DNA from: Pasteurella sp049941595
Lineage (GTDB): Bacteria > Pseudomonadota > Gammaproteobacteria > Enterobacterales > Pasteurellaceae
Assembly: GCA_049941595.1 (NCBI GenBank)
Contig: JBNFNA010000005.1
Span: 124,001-188,000, forward strand
Length of the DNA stretch: 64,000 nt
Direction: 5' to 3'
In this document: positions 18,793 through 27,529 of the stretch, piece after piece
Position numbering within the stretch: position 1 is the first letter of the stretch
Layout: every line of letters starts with the position of its first letter
Program-made: the position numbers and the translations under genes
The notes under the pieces: model-generated
Databases searched by the model: none
Told to the model about the DNA's origin: nothing
Seen by the model: only the letters and a program-made list of their open reading frames with translations

Positions 18793-18950
18793 ATGAATAG
18801 CGTTTTTAAAATCATTTGGCACCATACCTCTCAAACTTGGATTGCTGTGTCTGAACTAGCATCAGCAAAAGGCAAAACAAAAAGTTTAAAATTATCGGTT
18901 GCAGCGGCACTGGTTGGTGTTTCGACGGGGGTGTTTGCGGGTCCCCCTTC
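18793..18950 (+). pseudogene. Trimeric autotransporter adhesin, 5' fragment (signal peptide)
   Basis: The first 52 codons and two bases of a YadA-family adhesin, cut off by the prophage. Residues 1-24 (MNSVFKIIWHHTSQTWIAVS...) are an extended signal peptide region (ESPR), found in large autotransporters. A hydrophobic core then ends with GVFA, with cleavage expected after Ala49. The frame runs three codons into prophage DNA and stops at 18958-18960. The rest of the gene is at 57864-60951. Joined with one copy of CCCTTC, the frame continues as AGPPSAEQTGVATDKG with no stop, so the gene would be 1081 codons and functional without the prophage. As it stands it can make only a secreted 5-residue stub. 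Confidence 0.93.
18945..18950. repeat. Target-site duplication, left copy (CCCTTC)
   Basis: CCCTTC here equals 57858-57863. The bases on either side differ (C before and T after here; A before and A after there), so the match is exactly 6 bp. Both copies sit in the same codon phase of the adhesin. Confidence 0.85.
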
Positions 18951-18993
18951 TAATCTATAGTGATATAAATAATATAGTCTCAGCGATATAAAT
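18951..18993 (+). repeat. Left prophage end with two transposase-type repeats
   Basis: The end begins TAATCTATAGTGATATAAAT and continues to a second block CAGCGATATAAAT ending at 18993. The two GATATAAAT blocks are 23 bp apart. The right end, read inward, has the same layout and 25 of 43 identical bases. Tandem sites at each end are how MuA recognises Mu ends, so these are likely binding sites of the transposase at 24283-26052. Confidence 0.75.
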
Positions 18994-19069
18994 GGGACTT
19001 ATGGGGAATGAATGTTACTTAGTGGGATAGAGAAATTGTAAAAGAGTTTCAGTATGTGAAAAAAGATTG

Positions 19070-19094
19070 AGAGGCTATAGTCAGCCTCTTTTTT
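19070..19094 (+). terminator. Rightward terminator just inside the left prophage end
   Basis: AGAGGCT (19070-19076) pairs with AGCCTCT (19083-19089), followed by a T run. The T run is on the plus strand, so it stops transcription entering from the adhesin promoter before it opposes the leftward early operon. It does not look able to end the early transcript itself. Confidence 0.7.
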
Positions 19095-19440
19095 ATGTGA
19101 ACATATCCATTTGATTATGCTTTATCACTTGTTTACGAACTCGATTAATCACTTTACGAATACCTGATTCAGTCATATTGTATTTCTTAACCAAGAAAAA
19201 CCAGTTATTCCCATTGAAGTCATTATAAATATCTAAGTCACGTTGTGCGATTTTGTAATGAAAATCCTTAGGAAAGGAAATCACCATCCCACCATAGTGT
19301 TCAGCCAAAAAATCAGCGACGTGTATTGAAATCTGTTCACAAATGTCCTGATCGAGATTGTAATTTTTACATAGCGTACTCACATTATCTTCAATATCGC
19401 GTAAAAGCTCGTGTCGCGTTACTTCCATCTGTGTGCTCAT
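19093..19440 (-). CDS. mor: Mor-family late transcription activator
   Basis: 115 aa. The Mor/C family pattern is clear: HYGGMVISFPKDF in the middle, then a helix-turn-helix (FLVKKYNMTESGIRKVINRVR) near residues 82-104. In Mu, Mor switches on middle and late genes by binding just upstream of the -35 region. It is the last gene of the early operon, overlaps the gemA stop codon (TAATG) and has the strong Shine-Dalgarno AGGAGG. The two matching promoters at 32252-32296 and 40130-40174 are its likely targets. No separate C activator gene was found. Confidence 0.88.
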   Translation of the reverse strand: MSTQMEVTRHELLRDIEDNVSTLCKNYNLDQDICEQISIHVADFLAEHYGGMVISFPKDFHYKIAQRDLDIYNDFNGNNWFFLVKKYNMTESGIRKVINRVRKQVIKHNQMDMFT

Positions 19441-19901
19441 TACATACCTCCTATTTCACGTTGCTGCCATTTTTTTAATCTTTCTAAAACTTTTGTTGCT
19501 TGCTCGTTATCAAGCCAGCTAACAAACGGAATTGGTTGTCCATCTTTATTTTTAGCAATTTTTGCAACGTAAGCATTTAATGCATCCTCGCTGCTATTTC
19601 TAATTATACCTTGTGAATACATCTCAAGCCATTTAGCACGTATTTTCTTTGTGATATTGCTTAAAGTGTATTGCTGGCTTGTACCTATTCTGCGTTTTGT
19701 AGTGTTTGTTTTGACACTAAAACCGCGAGATTTCATACCATCTAGTACTTTTTCAAGCTCAGAAACGGTCATGTTAGAGCAACTAGATTTGTTTACTGTA
19801 TTAACGAGGAAAGCTCGGTATGTTTCTTTATCCATACCAAGCTTTGATTGTGCTATATGTATTAATTTAATTAACTGTTTTCGTCTAATTTGATTTTCCA
19901 T
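19440..19901 (-). CDS. gemA: GemA-like regulatory protein (DUF1018 family)
   Basis: 153 aa from the chosen start (MENQIRRKQLIKLIHIAQ...). The N-terminal pattern LIHIAQSKLGMDKETYRAFL and C-terminal YVAKIAKNKDG are typical of the DUF1018 family that includes Mu GemA. In Mu, GemA alters host gene expression and DNA supercoiling. A longer version could begin at 19922, but GGTGA sits correctly for 19901. It is directly coupled to mor, the same order as in Mu. Confidence 0.82.
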   Translation of the reverse strand: MENQIRRKQLIKLIHIAQSKLGMDKETYRAFLVNTVNKSSCSNMTVSELEKVLDGMKSRGFSVKTNTTKRRIGTSQQYTLSNITKKIRAKWLEMYSQGIIRNSSEDALNAYVAKIAKNKDGQPIPFVSWLDNEQATKVLERLKKWQQREIGGM

Positions 19902-19970
19902 TTTTATCACCATAAAACACATTATTCAGCCCACTTTTTTGTGGGTAAATGGGCTGTAAATATGCCTTAT

Positions 19971-20291
19971 TTAGTAAGGTAACATGTCATCATCTAGTTT
20001 TAATTTTTTCTCTTCTTCTATTTCTGAAACTAATTCCTGTAATGCTTTTGAAATTGCGTTTCTTATTTTTTCATCTGTGTTATCCCTTGCGACTAAAAAA
20101 GTCATTGCATCATGATCTAATAAGCTTTGATGCCACTCCAATTCTTCAAAAAGACTACCTTCCCAGTTAATACGTTTTACTTTTCCACCCAAGATCTCCG
20201 TATCTTTTGAGAACGCTAAGTTATCAGCGGTTACTTCATCCATTTCAATTTCAAGTGTAAGTAACACTTTTGGCTCTTTTTCTGTGCACAT
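19971..20291 (-). CDS. Hypothetical early prophage protein
   Basis: 106 aa, acidic, with a charged helical C-terminus (SEIEEEKKLKLDDD). No family recognised. Good Shine-Dalgarno AAGGATA. The position between the 304-aa gene and gemA places it in the early operon. The N-terminal strand-rich stretch VLLTLEIEMDEV could be a small beta domain. Confidence 0.65.
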   Translation of the reverse strand: MCTEKEPKVLLTLEIEMDEVTADNLAFSKDTEILGGKVKRINWEGSLFEELEWHQSLLDHDAMTFLVARDNTDEKIRNAISKALQELVSEIEEEKKLKLDDDMLPY

Positions 20292-20313
20292 AATCTATCC
20301 TTATTCAATAACG

Positions 20314-21228
20314 CTAAGCGAATTGTTCTAATTTTGTATCTTTAGTAAATTCAAGCAGAGTATTTTTAATAATGCGATTTAACACATGATATTGACAGTT
20401 TAAATATTCCGTCAAAATACCGTATTTTGCTGGAGAGTCAGAACGTAACATTCTGGCGGTTTCCGCAAAGTCGAGAAATTTCATCGCACGAATACGTAAA
20501 TATTCATCAAGTTTAAACCGCACAATAAACCCATTTTCATCTTCGTACCGCATTGCCAAAGACTGAACTATAAAACCATTGTATAGTGCATCTAATGCGT
20601 TATGTTTGCCTTCTTCGGTATCCAAGTGACGGCAAGTGCGATGTGTTTTATCATCTTCGGTTTCACGTCTTAATGTTGCTTCGTAATCAAAACCTATAGA
20701 GTTAAACAATGGTTCATTATCATTTAATAATCTGCTAAATTTTGTATTAATCCCTAGTTTTTCTTCCGACACAATAATGGATTTCACACCCACCAAGCCA
20801 AACACTTCTACCAGTTGCATTAAAGCTATTTTGCTGCGTTTTGAATTGCTATTGATCACTAAAATCTGCGTGTTAGGGCTATAAAAAACATTGTAGATTT
20901 CACTGGACGGTGGCAACACTTTAAATAATTCCACCTTAGCAAGATGAACAGCATCTTTTTCACTTGTTACATTTTTAAACTCAAAGGCTTTAAAGGCTAT
21001 TTGTTCTTTAGTAAGGTGTTTGAATTCAGCCCTAATAGAGAAAAACAGCCCACCGTCATCAAAGGTGATCACTTTTTTACCTGTAATGAGATTTTTTACA
21101 ATCTCAAATTTTTCTCTATTTCGTTCTGCAAGCACGGCATTTTCTAAGGTTTCTACAATATTTTGACTTGGAAATGTAATGCTATAAACACCACATTGGG
21201 TCATTTTAATGTAATCTGAATAATTCAT
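20314..21228 (-). CDS. Hypothetical early prophage protein, 304 aa
   Basis: The frame opens at 21249, but the ATG at 21228 (MNYSDYIKMTQCGVY) has GGGGATG before it, so I prefer 21228. The protein is soluble with mixed composition and no motif I recognise. It contains VEVFGLVGVKSIIVSEEKLG in the middle and HRTCRHLDTEEGKHNALDAL near residue 200. The second stretch has His, Cys and Asp residues that could bind a metal, but this is only an observation. It is one of the largest early genes after the transposition genes, so a role in replication or host takeover is plausible but not shown. Confidence 0.7.
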   Translation of the reverse strand: MNYSDYIKMTQCGVYSITFPSQNIVETLENAVLAERNREKFEIVKNLITGKKVITFDDGGLFFSIRAEFKHLTKEQIAFKAFEFKNVTSEKDAVHLAKVELFKVLPPSSEIYNVFYSPNTQILVINSNSKRSKIALMQLVEVFGLVGVKSIIVSEEKLGINTKFSRLLNDNEPLFNSIGFDYEATLRRETEDDKTHRTCRHLDTEEGKHNALDALYNGFIVQSLAMRYEDENGFIVRFKLDEYLRIRAMKFLDFAETARMLRSDSPAKYGILTEYLNCQYHVLNRIIKNTLLEFTKDTKLEQFA

Positions 21229-21274
21229 ATGTTCATCCCCATATTTCATTTTTGTGTTACGTAGCTAACTATTA

Positions 21275-21496
21275 TTAGCATCTTTCTCTGAGTTGCTTCT
21301 CTTCGCTGATTTCTGGTGCAATGTTGCGAAGAAAAGCAATTTTGCGCTTAGTATTTTTAGCTTCACGCAGTGCACTGTTAAACATAATGGCACTGCTTCT
21401 TTCATCACCACCATTCATAAAGTCAAGTGATGCTTGAAATGCATTGATAATATCTGCAATTTCTGCAGCGCAATCTTGCTTTTCTGTTAATGTCAT
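21275..21496 (-). CDS. Hypothetical early prophage protein, 73 aa
   Basis: Predicted mostly helical (ADIINAFQASLDFM, then ALREAKNTKRKIAFL). GGAGAG precedes the start. No family recognised. It follows the 55-aa gene directly, so the two are probably translated together. Confidence 0.6.
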   Translation of the reverse strand: MTLTEKQDCAAEIADIINAFQASLDFMNGGDERSSAIMFNSALREAKNTKRKIAFLRNIAPEISEEKQLRERC

Positions 21497-21664
21497 TTAC
21501 ATCTCTCCAATTTCAGTTACATTTCTCACTTCCGAAATCTGTTTTGGTAATTCATCGAGCTTTTCTAAACTAAAATCATCAGTTAACTTAGATACATCAT
21601 CGATATTTTCCGCAACCACCAAGACCTCAAGTAAGCATTCAACACGTACAATAAACTTTTTCAT
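21497..21664 (-). CDS. Hypothetical early prophage protein, 55 aa
   Basis: The open frame begins at 21772, inside the DUF3164 gene, but the start at 21664 (MKKFIVRVECLLEV) lies one base after that gene's TGA and has GGGGTG upstream, so the short form is preferred. An N-terminal strand VRVECLLEVLVVAEN and a charged helix suggest a small alpha/beta fold. Function unknown. Confidence 0.6.
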   Translation of the reverse strand: MKKFIVRVECLLEVLVVAENIDDVSKLTDDFSLEKLDELPKQISEVRNVTEIGEM

Positions 21665-21665
21665 T

Positions 21666-22286
21666 TCACACCCCAGCAATATCAAGTGAAATTGGTTTCC
21701 ATGTATCAGTATCACCCACGCGCTCATAAATGCGCACATACGCTTTAGAGCTGACAACCTGCACGCTTTCACTAATAGCCTGCATCGCGTTTAACCAACG
21801 CTTGTCTTTAATATCAACGCGACGTAAACCAAGAATACGTGAAGTATTTAGATTCCCTTCTTTATCCACGTTAAACGCCCGTTCAATTAGAGCTCTAAGT
21901 TCTGGGCGAGAACCTTCGGACCATTCATTTAAACACTCATCAATGAGGACTTTTGCCGCTTGAATCCGCTCATCGAACTGTAAGTTGTCGTTAATGGCGC
22001 GCTGAATTTTGTACTTACCATCGTAGCTAAATAGCGTAATATTGCCTTTATTACCGCCAATTTTGGCATCATATTTCTCAGCTGATAGGTCAATAAATGC
22101 TTGAATATCACCAAAAATATGCTCTTTAAATGCCTTCATTTCACCGTGCAGTGCAATGGCTTTTTCCACCCATTCGTTAACTAACTCATCACGTTCTTTA
22201 TCGATTTCTTTAATGAGTTCTTCTGGCGTGAGATTGCCTTTTGCATCAGCCCAGTAGGTTTTACCATTAATGATTTGCTTAGCCAT
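21666..22286 (-). CDS. DUF3164 family early phage protein
   Basis: 206 aa from the start MAKQIINGKTYWADAKGNL, which has AAGGAG five bases upstream; the longer frame from 22352 is rejected. The opening (phage-coded tryptophan-aspartate repeat of the type KTYWxDAKGN) and the segment YDGKYKIQRAINDNL are characteristic of DUF3164 proteins of Mu-like phages. The family has no proven function. A conserved place in the transposition operon suggests a role in replication. Confidence 0.8.
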   Translation of the reverse strand: MAKQIINGKTYWADAKGNLTPEELIKEIDKERDELVNEWVEKAIALHGEMKAFKEHIFGDIQAFIDLSAEKYDAKIGGNKGNITLFSYDGKYKIQRAINDNLQFDERIQAAKVLIDECLNEWSEGSRPELRALIERAFNVDKEGNLNTSRILGLRRVDIKDKRWLNAMQAISESVQVVSSKAYVRIYERVGDTDTWKPISLDIAGV

Positions 22287-22305
22287 ATTTGTCTCCTTGT
22301 TATTT

Positions 22306-22560
22306 TTAATGAATCGTATTTGAATCTTTTGCAAACTTTTCAAGCTTTGCATGAAAGATGCTTGGGTCTTGGTTAAAGTAAAAACGGATTTCCATTGTTT
22401 CCTGTCTTAATTCGATATATGTAATTTCGCTTGCAATCATCACCGCCATATTTTCTGGTGTCAGTTCAATTTTTTTCAGCATAAAAACCAATAAGTCCAG
22501 GAATCTGTCATCTGTTTTTTCAATTCTGATGAAATTATTTTTCTGCGTTTTCTCTGGCAT
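22306..22560 (-). CDS. Hypothetical early prophage protein, 84 aa
   Basis: Starts at 22560 after AGGAAC and overlaps the end of the upstream gene by 26 bp, so translation is probably coupled. It is helical with a hydrophobic patch (LDLLVFMLKKIELTPENMAVMIASEI). Family not recognised. Confidence 0.6.
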   Translation of the reverse strand: MPEKTQKNNFIRIEKTDDRFLDLLVFMLKKIELTPENMAVMIASEITYIELRQETMEIRFYFNQDPSIFHAKLEKFAKDSNTIH

Positions 22561-22756
22561 GTTGATGTTCCTTTAAAATTGCTTTAAATGTGTCATTGTT
22601 ATTACTACCTTTTATTAATTCAAAATAATCAATGCCCTCAATTAATGCGTTTGCGATTGTTGCGGGATCTTTTGCTTGTAGAACAAACATCAGGCAGTAG
22701 CGATAAAACTGCTCTTTGTTGTTTCTATTAATTCGTTTTATTATTTCTTTACCCAT
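22535..22756 (-). CDS. Hypothetical early prophage protein, 73 aa
   Basis: The frame is open from 22879, overlapping the next gene upstream, but ATG at 22756 (MGKEIIKRINRNNKEQFYRY) has GAAGG upstream and removes that overlap. The protein is helical; its C-terminus FKAILKEHQHARENAEK is very polar. No family recognised. Confidence 0.6.
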   Translation of the reverse strand: MGKEIIKRINRNNKEQFYRYCLMFVLQAKDPATIANALIEGIDYFELIKGSNNNDTFKAILKEHQHARENAEK

Positions 22757-22766
22757 AACGCCTTCA

Positions 22767-23090
22767 TTAATGAATTGTTTCTGAACGTGGAAATGAAAAG
22801 ATAATTCGACAACTACACAACATGCACTGTGCTGTTGAAATAAGTTGTTCTGTTGCATCATGCATATGTGAATAAACAAACGCCTTGTCAGTGTCTAACC
22901 ACTTTTGCGTGAGTGCGTTATGTTGCACTTCAAGTGTGGGGACGCTTCCATCAAGTCTGACATGTAGGACCGTTAACCCTAATCTTGCACATGCCATAGT
23001 TGCTTTATGTGCAGCAGTCAATTGAGATAACACGTGCATATTGGCAATATTAAGTTGCACTTTTTTCTTTTGTGGTTGTTGTTTAGTCAT
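22767..23090 (-). CDS. Hypothetical early prophage protein, 107 aa
   Basis: Begins with a basic stretch (MTKQQPQKKKVQLN) and continues with small helical and strand segments; two Cys pairs lie near the C-terminus (CMLCSC). The start at 23090 follows GGGGTG and lies almost directly after the ATPase gene. No family recognised; the basic start could contact DNA, which is only a guess. Confidence 0.6.
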   Translation of the reverse strand: MTKQQPQKKKVQLNIANMHVLSQLTAAHKATMACARLGLTVLHVRLDGSVPTLEVQHNALTQKWLDTDKAFVYSHMHDATEQLISTAQCMLCSCRIIFSFPRSETIH

Positions 23091-23092
23091 GA

Positions 23093-24271
23093 TTACACCC
23101 CTTTTACAATGTCAGCTGTGACAAGTGGCGAGCCCAGCTCAGCTGCTAGATTCATGGCTGACGTTAATAAATTCCCCACTGCTAATGGATATAACAGGCT
23201 AGTTTGTGTCTTATTTCTGCTGTTGGTCATAATTAAACGTTGACGAACGGCATCGAGTGCGTCTTTATCAAAGAAATCTGATGCTTTTTTGCCAATAACC
23301 TGTGCTCGAAAATCAACATATTGCTCCAAGCAACTATCTAATGGCTCAAGCGTGACAATTTCACAACGTTGAACGACTTCGCGGACTTCAAAGTTACGCT
23401 CTGAAAGCTTTAATTTAAGCTCAGGCTGACCGACAAGTACGATAGATAGTAGCTTTTTAAAGCCATCTTCAAGTTCAAAGAAACGTTTTAAATGTTTCAG
23501 TGTTGGCACAGGTAAACTGTGTGCTTCTTCAATAATTAGCACATGTTGATTACCCGCCCTGGCGCTGTCTTTTAAAACACGGTGAAGTTGGCGAAAACGT
23601 GCTTCAGGTGAGCGTTTAACATTTTCAAGTGGTGCTAGGGTATTGATAATACTTTCAGCAATGTGTGCCGCTTTAAGTGTCTTGCCTTTTAAATCATTGT
23701 CTTCCATTGCGATAATGTAAGGTTCAATCACCACAACTGGCAGGTTTTCACTGTTAATGCGATCGATTAAATCGCGACGTAGTGTTGACTTACCTGCGCC
23801 AGATTCACCAACCACAGCGACAAAACCACCAAATTTAGCCGTTTGAAAGAGTGCTTCACGGACGTAACGCACGTCTGGTGAACTAAACACTTCAGCAGAT
23901 GAGCGCACTTCATCAGTAAAAGGATTAGAAAAAAGTGAAAAATGTTTTTTTGTCGCTGGAAATAGAGACTGTTTTGCGAGTAACATAGTATCGTCCTCTG
24001 TTGTTGGCTGGTTGCCGTTATTAATAGTGGACACTTCTGCCACTGTTGGCGCAGTGGCAGAAACCTCCGTTAAAAGTTCTTCAAGTGAGGTTGAAATACC
24101 GAGTTTTTTTAATTCAACCGTCAGTTTCTGCTTAAAAAGCTCAGTATCTGTTTTAATTAACTGACCATGATTGACCAAGTTTGTGATCACCGCTGGGGAT
24201 ACACTGAGCTTTCTTGCAAGTTGGCGCTGTGCCACGCCTTTTTGCTCTAAAATTGCTTTGAGTTTTAACAT
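23093..24271 (-). CDS. Mu B-like transposition ATPase / target activator
   Basis: 392 aa, longer than Mu B (312 aa). Residues 1-60 contain a Cro-type helix-turn-helix (QRQLARKLSVSPAVITNLV) as in Mu B. The AAA domain has Walker A GESGAGKST at residues 155-163 and Walker B VLIIEEAHSL near 245, as in ExeA/TniB-type ATPases. In Mu, B binds target DNA, delivers it to the transposase and gives target immunity. The gene follows transposase A by 11 bp, the normal Mu order. The extra length lies mainly in the linker between the DNA-binding and ATPase parts. Confidence 0.9.
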   Translation of the reverse strand: MLKLKAILEQKGVAQRQLARKLSVSPAVITNLVNHGQLIKTDTELFKQKLTVELKKLGISTSLEELLTEVSATAPTVAEVSTINNGNQPTTEDDTMLLAKQSLFPATKKHFSLFSNPFTDEVRSSAEVFSSPDVRYVREALFQTAKFGGFVAVVGESGAGKSTLRRDLIDRINSENLPVVVIEPYIIAMEDNDLKGKTLKAAHIAESIINTLAPLENVKRSPEARFRQLHRVLKDSARAGNQHVLIIEEAHSLPVPTLKHLKRFFELEDGFKKLLSIVLVGQPELKLKLSERNFEVREVVQRCEIVTLEPLDSCLEQYVDFRAQVIGKKASDFFDKDALDAVRQRLIMTNSRNKTQTSLLYPLAVGNLLTSAMNLAAELGSPLVTADIVKGV

Positions 24272-24282
24272 GGTGACTATCC

Positions 24283-26052
24283 TTAACCATTCACAATACG
24301 TAATGGTTTTGCCGTGGTTGGTAAGTGTGGTTGAGCAAGTAATTCTTCTAACTCAGGCTCAGTCATGCCATTTGGATACCGCTGGTTAAGCCATTGCAAT
24401 GTATCTGCACTGTACTCACTTCCAAATTTCGCTTTTAAGCGTTTTGCAACCTCAATTGTGCTGAGTGGAATAAGCTCAACACGTTTTGCATTTTCAGTAA
24501 GCTCATGTTGCTGACCTTGTTTTGGCATAAAGTCCACATAGTTATGTTCTTCAATGCTTTTATACGGGTTAATACGACCACCAAATAGCGGTGTTTTGGT
24601 TTTTTGGGCCGCTTTAACTTCATCATCTGTTTTAGCGTTATAAGCAATCCGTTCAACTTCTTCTTTGTTATATTCGAACTCGCTTTTCAAATGTGGCTTA
24701 TATTCCTCACCAATGATTGCCGCTTGTTCTTTGAAACCGTGTTCATTAAAGATAACAGGCTCAACAACTGTCCAATAATGATGGCCCTCTTCATCTACTC
24801 GTTGCACTTGAATACACTCAGGTCTATATGGATTTTTACCAATCGTGAGTGTGTTACCAACCATTGCTTCTTTAATGTTACGAACATCAAATACCGCACC
24901 ACCAAAATTAACTGTTAATTCAGCAGTGACTTTACGAGTTACTAATTTTGTGATCATGAGTTCGCGACAAATTTCAATGCTTGGTGCCAGTACAAGTTGG
25001 TCTTTAGTAATAGAAAGCCAGCTCATGTAACGTGTTCTTCTCGTGCGTGAATGAACTGCAGTACTGTTAAAATAGGTCATCCATTTGCCAGCCAGTTGGT
25101 TTAAGTTGTCCAACCCCGTAACCCGCATAAAACGCAATCCACTTTCAAATTGGCGTTCGACAATATCGTTGCTCTTCTCAACTTGTCCTTTCGCGCGCGG
25201 CTTACCGGGTGCATTAACTTGAAGATGAATGCCAAGTTGATCGCATAAGTGACGAAACATAGCTGATGTATTCGCAGAGCCAGGGTCTAACATCACCATT
25301 TTGGGTACACCACAAAATGGATTGTTGTTACCACGTTTTTGCATCGCGTTGATGAAGCAGTTACAAAGGTTTTCTGCACTTTCACCGCCATACACATATT
25401 CAACATAAATCACACCAGAGGTGTGGTCGGTGATGACATAGCGCCAAACACGTTGATTTTCGACTTTCTTCACGTTAGCGGGTTTGTTCTTATAGAACTC
25501 TTTTTCTTCCATAATGTTTAAGCCATTTCCGCCGTCTGTTTGCTCTTTGAGGTAGTACAACACACACAAAGAGGGGTCGATTTGCCAACAATGATTCGGA
25601 TGTAAGCTTTTCATACTGTTAACTGGTGCAGGGCGAGATAACTGTTCAGGATGTAGGTTATAAGTACGTAATGCCCGACTGACCGCACTTTCCGAAAGTA
25701 AGCGTATTTCACCTGTGCTTTCGTCAATGTATTCTGCTTTGATTTCATTATTTGCACGCAATACATCAAGCACGCTAGCAAGACTGGACATGACTTTGTT
25801 ATTCACACCACGTCGGCAAGCTAACCAGTAAGCTGAAATAATTTTTGCCTCGTCCAAACTCAAGTTCACATTGCCTTTATCTGCACGTTGTTTGCGTTTT
25901 GGCTGGCTAAATTGTTTTAATTCACGCATTAACGTGGCATAACTGATATTCAACTGTTCACAAGCTTGTGCATAGATTTCACCTTTTTTGCCATGTCCTG
26001 CTGCTTGTGCAAGCTGTGAAATCTCTAGCAGTTTTTCAGGTAAAATCGCCAT
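24283..26052 (-). CDS. Mu A-like DDE transposase
   Basis: 589 aa. An N-terminal DNA-binding region (ISYATLMRELKQF) is followed by an integrase-type catalytic core with Asp159 in HCWQIDPS, Asp256 in MVMLDPGSAN and Glu292 in KGQVEKSND, giving a D-97-D-35-E spacing. After the core comes the Mu-type beta-barrel region. It cuts and joins the prophage ends at 18951 and 57857. The protein is shorter than Mu A (663 aa) and more like the transposases of BcepMu-type phages, judged from memory. One uptake signal lies inside it (near 25681), unusual for this prophage. Confidence 0.95.
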   Translation of the reverse strand: MAILPEKLLEISQLAQAAGHGKKGEIYAQACEQLNISYATLMRELKQFSQPKRKQRADKGNVNLSLDEAKIISAYWLACRRGVNNKVMSSLASVLDVLRANNEIKAEYIDESTGEIRLLSESAVSRALRTYNLHPEQLSRPAPVNSMKSLHPNHCWQIDPSLCVLYYLKEQTDGGNGLNIMEEKEFYKNKPANVKKVENQRVWRYVITDHTSGVIYVEYVYGGESAENLCNCFINAMQKRGNNNPFCGVPKMVMLDPGSANTSAMFRHLCDQLGIHLQVNAPGKPRAKGQVEKSNDIVERQFESGLRFMRVTGLDNLNQLAGKWMTYFNSTAVHSRTRRTRYMSWLSITKDQLVLAPSIEICRELMITKLVTRKVTAELTVNFGGAVFDVRNIKEAMVGNTLTIGKNPYRPECIQVQRVDEEGHHYWTVVEPVIFNEHGFKEQAAIIGEEYKPHLKSEFEYNKEEVERIAYNAKTDDEVKAAQKTKTPLFGGRINPYKSIEEHNYVDFMPKQGQQHELTENAKRVELIPLSTIEVAKRLKAKFGSEYSADTLQWLNQRYPNGMTEPELEELLAQPHLPTTAKPLRIVNG

Positions 26053-26063
26053 GGTGATTGTCC

Positions 26064-27008
26064 TTATTCTTGTTCTTCGCCATTAATGATGGCGTTAAAT
26101 GCATCACTATAATCGGGCGTTTCATTACCACGCGCCCAGGCAGGTGTGTTATCACCATCAGCAAATTGAGGGAGGTTAAACGTAGTTCGTAATTCATTAA
26201 TAACAAGCTCAATCTCGGCTAATACACCCGTCATAAACTGCTTGTGATCAATGCCACTTTCTTGTGTGTGCGCATCTAATGTTTCAAATGCTTTCCACAC
26301 TTGCCCGCGTAGAATTGCTTCGGCTCCGTAAACAAGTTGAGATGTTTCTTTGCGCAGTACGCCACCTTTTTCATCTGGCGTTAATGTATTGATGTATTGC
26401 TTTTTCTTCTCAAGCTCTGCATCAAGCTGATCGATGCGTTTATTCTTATTATCAAGAACACGTGCCTGTGCGGTATAATTGTCTTTTGCTGTTTTTAATT
26501 GCGCTTCTAAGCTCTCTTTTTCTTTTGCGTGCTTAACCGTCAACTCTTCGATTTTCTCAATCAAATCTTCTTTGTCGGTTGCCTCTGAGTAGTCGGCATC
26601 TACGATTTCTGAACGAGCATCTTCTGGGAGTTTACGTAATTTGCGTAAATCACGATAACCAAGACCAAGGCGTTGAGATGTTTCTAAAAATGATTCACCA
26701 AAATCACTTAGATTTAGTAAATCAGTGTCAATTTTTTGGCGACTAAAGCCTAACAAGTTACAAAATTCATCCCAAGTGCTAACATGTTGGCGGTTTCCTG
26801 AAGCATCATAAACATCTAAGTCTTTGTATTGTTTAGTTTCTTTGATGCTTGCTAGTAATTTCAAAGTGCTAACAGTTAGCAGTTTTTGTGCAAAATCAAA
26901 GGCTTTTACCATTCCTAAAACTTCATGAGCTTGTGTTTTAGCTCGAGTCATGGCTTTAGCAGCTAAAGCAACGGCATTTTGTTCTTGTTCTAAAGTTAGA
27001 TTGTTCAT
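26064..27008 (-). CDS. DUF3102-like coiled-coil early protein
   Basis: 314 aa. Residues 60-125 resemble the DUF3102/ParB-associated pattern (WDEFCNLLGFSRQKIDTDLLNL then RLGLGYRDLRKLRKLP), suggesting DNA binding. Residues 145-210 form a long coiled coil rich in Glu, Lys and Gln. The end is acidic. It lies directly upstream of transposase A in the same operon (11 bp gap), as in other Mu-like phages of the BcepMu/B3 type. Exact function unknown. Confidence 0.7.
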   Translation of the reverse strand: MNNLTLEQEQNAVALAAKAMTRAKTQAHEVLGMVKAFDFAQKLLTVSTLKLLASIKETKQYKDLDVYDASGNRQHVSTWDEFCNLLGFSRQKIDTDLLNLSDFGESFLETSQRLGLGYRDLRKLRKLPEDARSEIVDADYSEATDKEDLIEKIEELTVKHAKEKESLEAQLKTAKDNYTAQARVLDNKNKRIDQLDAELEKKKQYINTLTPDEKGGVLRKETSQLVYGAEAILRGQVWKAFETLDAHTQESGIDHKQFMTGVLAEIELVINELRTTFNLPQFADGDNTPAWARGNETPDYSDAFNAIINGEEQE

Positions 27009-27021
27009 ATAAAGTCCTTAT

Positions 27022-27327
27022 TTATGAGTACATCGCGGTTTCTACACGCTGTTTTAATTCTTGGATATGGTGACTTGCTTTATCCATATTGACGCTATGG
27101 CGCATTGCGATTTGTGCAAGTAATGGACTAAAAGCAAATTTGCCCGTATCAAGTTTGATCACAAACCCTTCTCGAATTAATACATCTAACGTGCGAGTAA
27201 TATTGGCTGGGCTTTCATCGAGTGCTTCTGCTAATTCTTTATTTGCTAATCCAGTAAAAGAATTGTGTTGTAATACTTTAATGATTCGTAAAACACGTTC
27301 TGCTGAATTTGGTTTTTCTTTTCCCAT
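27022..27327 (-). CDS. IclR-like winged-helix early regulator
   Basis: 101 aa. The pattern AERVLRIIKVLQ, LANKELAEALDESPANITRTLDVLI and GFVIKLDTGKFAFSPLL is the winged helix of IclR proteins, without the effector domain. The start follows GAGGTG. It is the second regulator read from the early promoter and could tune the early operon or act on host genes. Confidence 0.75.
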   Translation of the reverse strand: MGKEKPNSAERVLRIIKVLQHNSFTGLANKELAEALDESPANITRTLDVLIREGFVIKLDTGKFAFSPLLAQIAMRHSVNMDKASHHIQELKQRVETAMYS

Positions 27328-27339
27328 TTTTACACCTCA

Positions 27340-27450
27340 TTATTTTTGATTTCGATTGTGTAAAATTGCCTGATTTGGTACTGGTTTATTAAGTTTTCTA
27401 GCTTCTTTTGCGAGATACCAAACGCAAAATTTAATCAATAATCTTTTCAT
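27340..27450 (-). CDS. Small early ORF, 36 aa
   Basis: Starts at ATG 27450 after AGGAGAT on the minus strand (Shine-Dalgarno at a proper distance) and ends with TAA at 27340-27342. The product begins MKRLLIKFCVWYLAKEARKL, basic and helical. It fills most of the 200-bp gap between the Ner-like gene and the IclR-like gene. No family recognised. Its translation is supported mainly by the ribosome site and position. Confidence 0.45.
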   Translation of the reverse strand: MKRLLIKFCVWYLAKEARKLNKPVPNQAILHNRNQK

Positions 27451-27529
27451 TTTGATCTCCTATTTCGTTACAAGCGGTCAGTTCCGCTTAAACTGTTACC
27501 AATTCAAATTGGTAACGAAGAATGTGTGA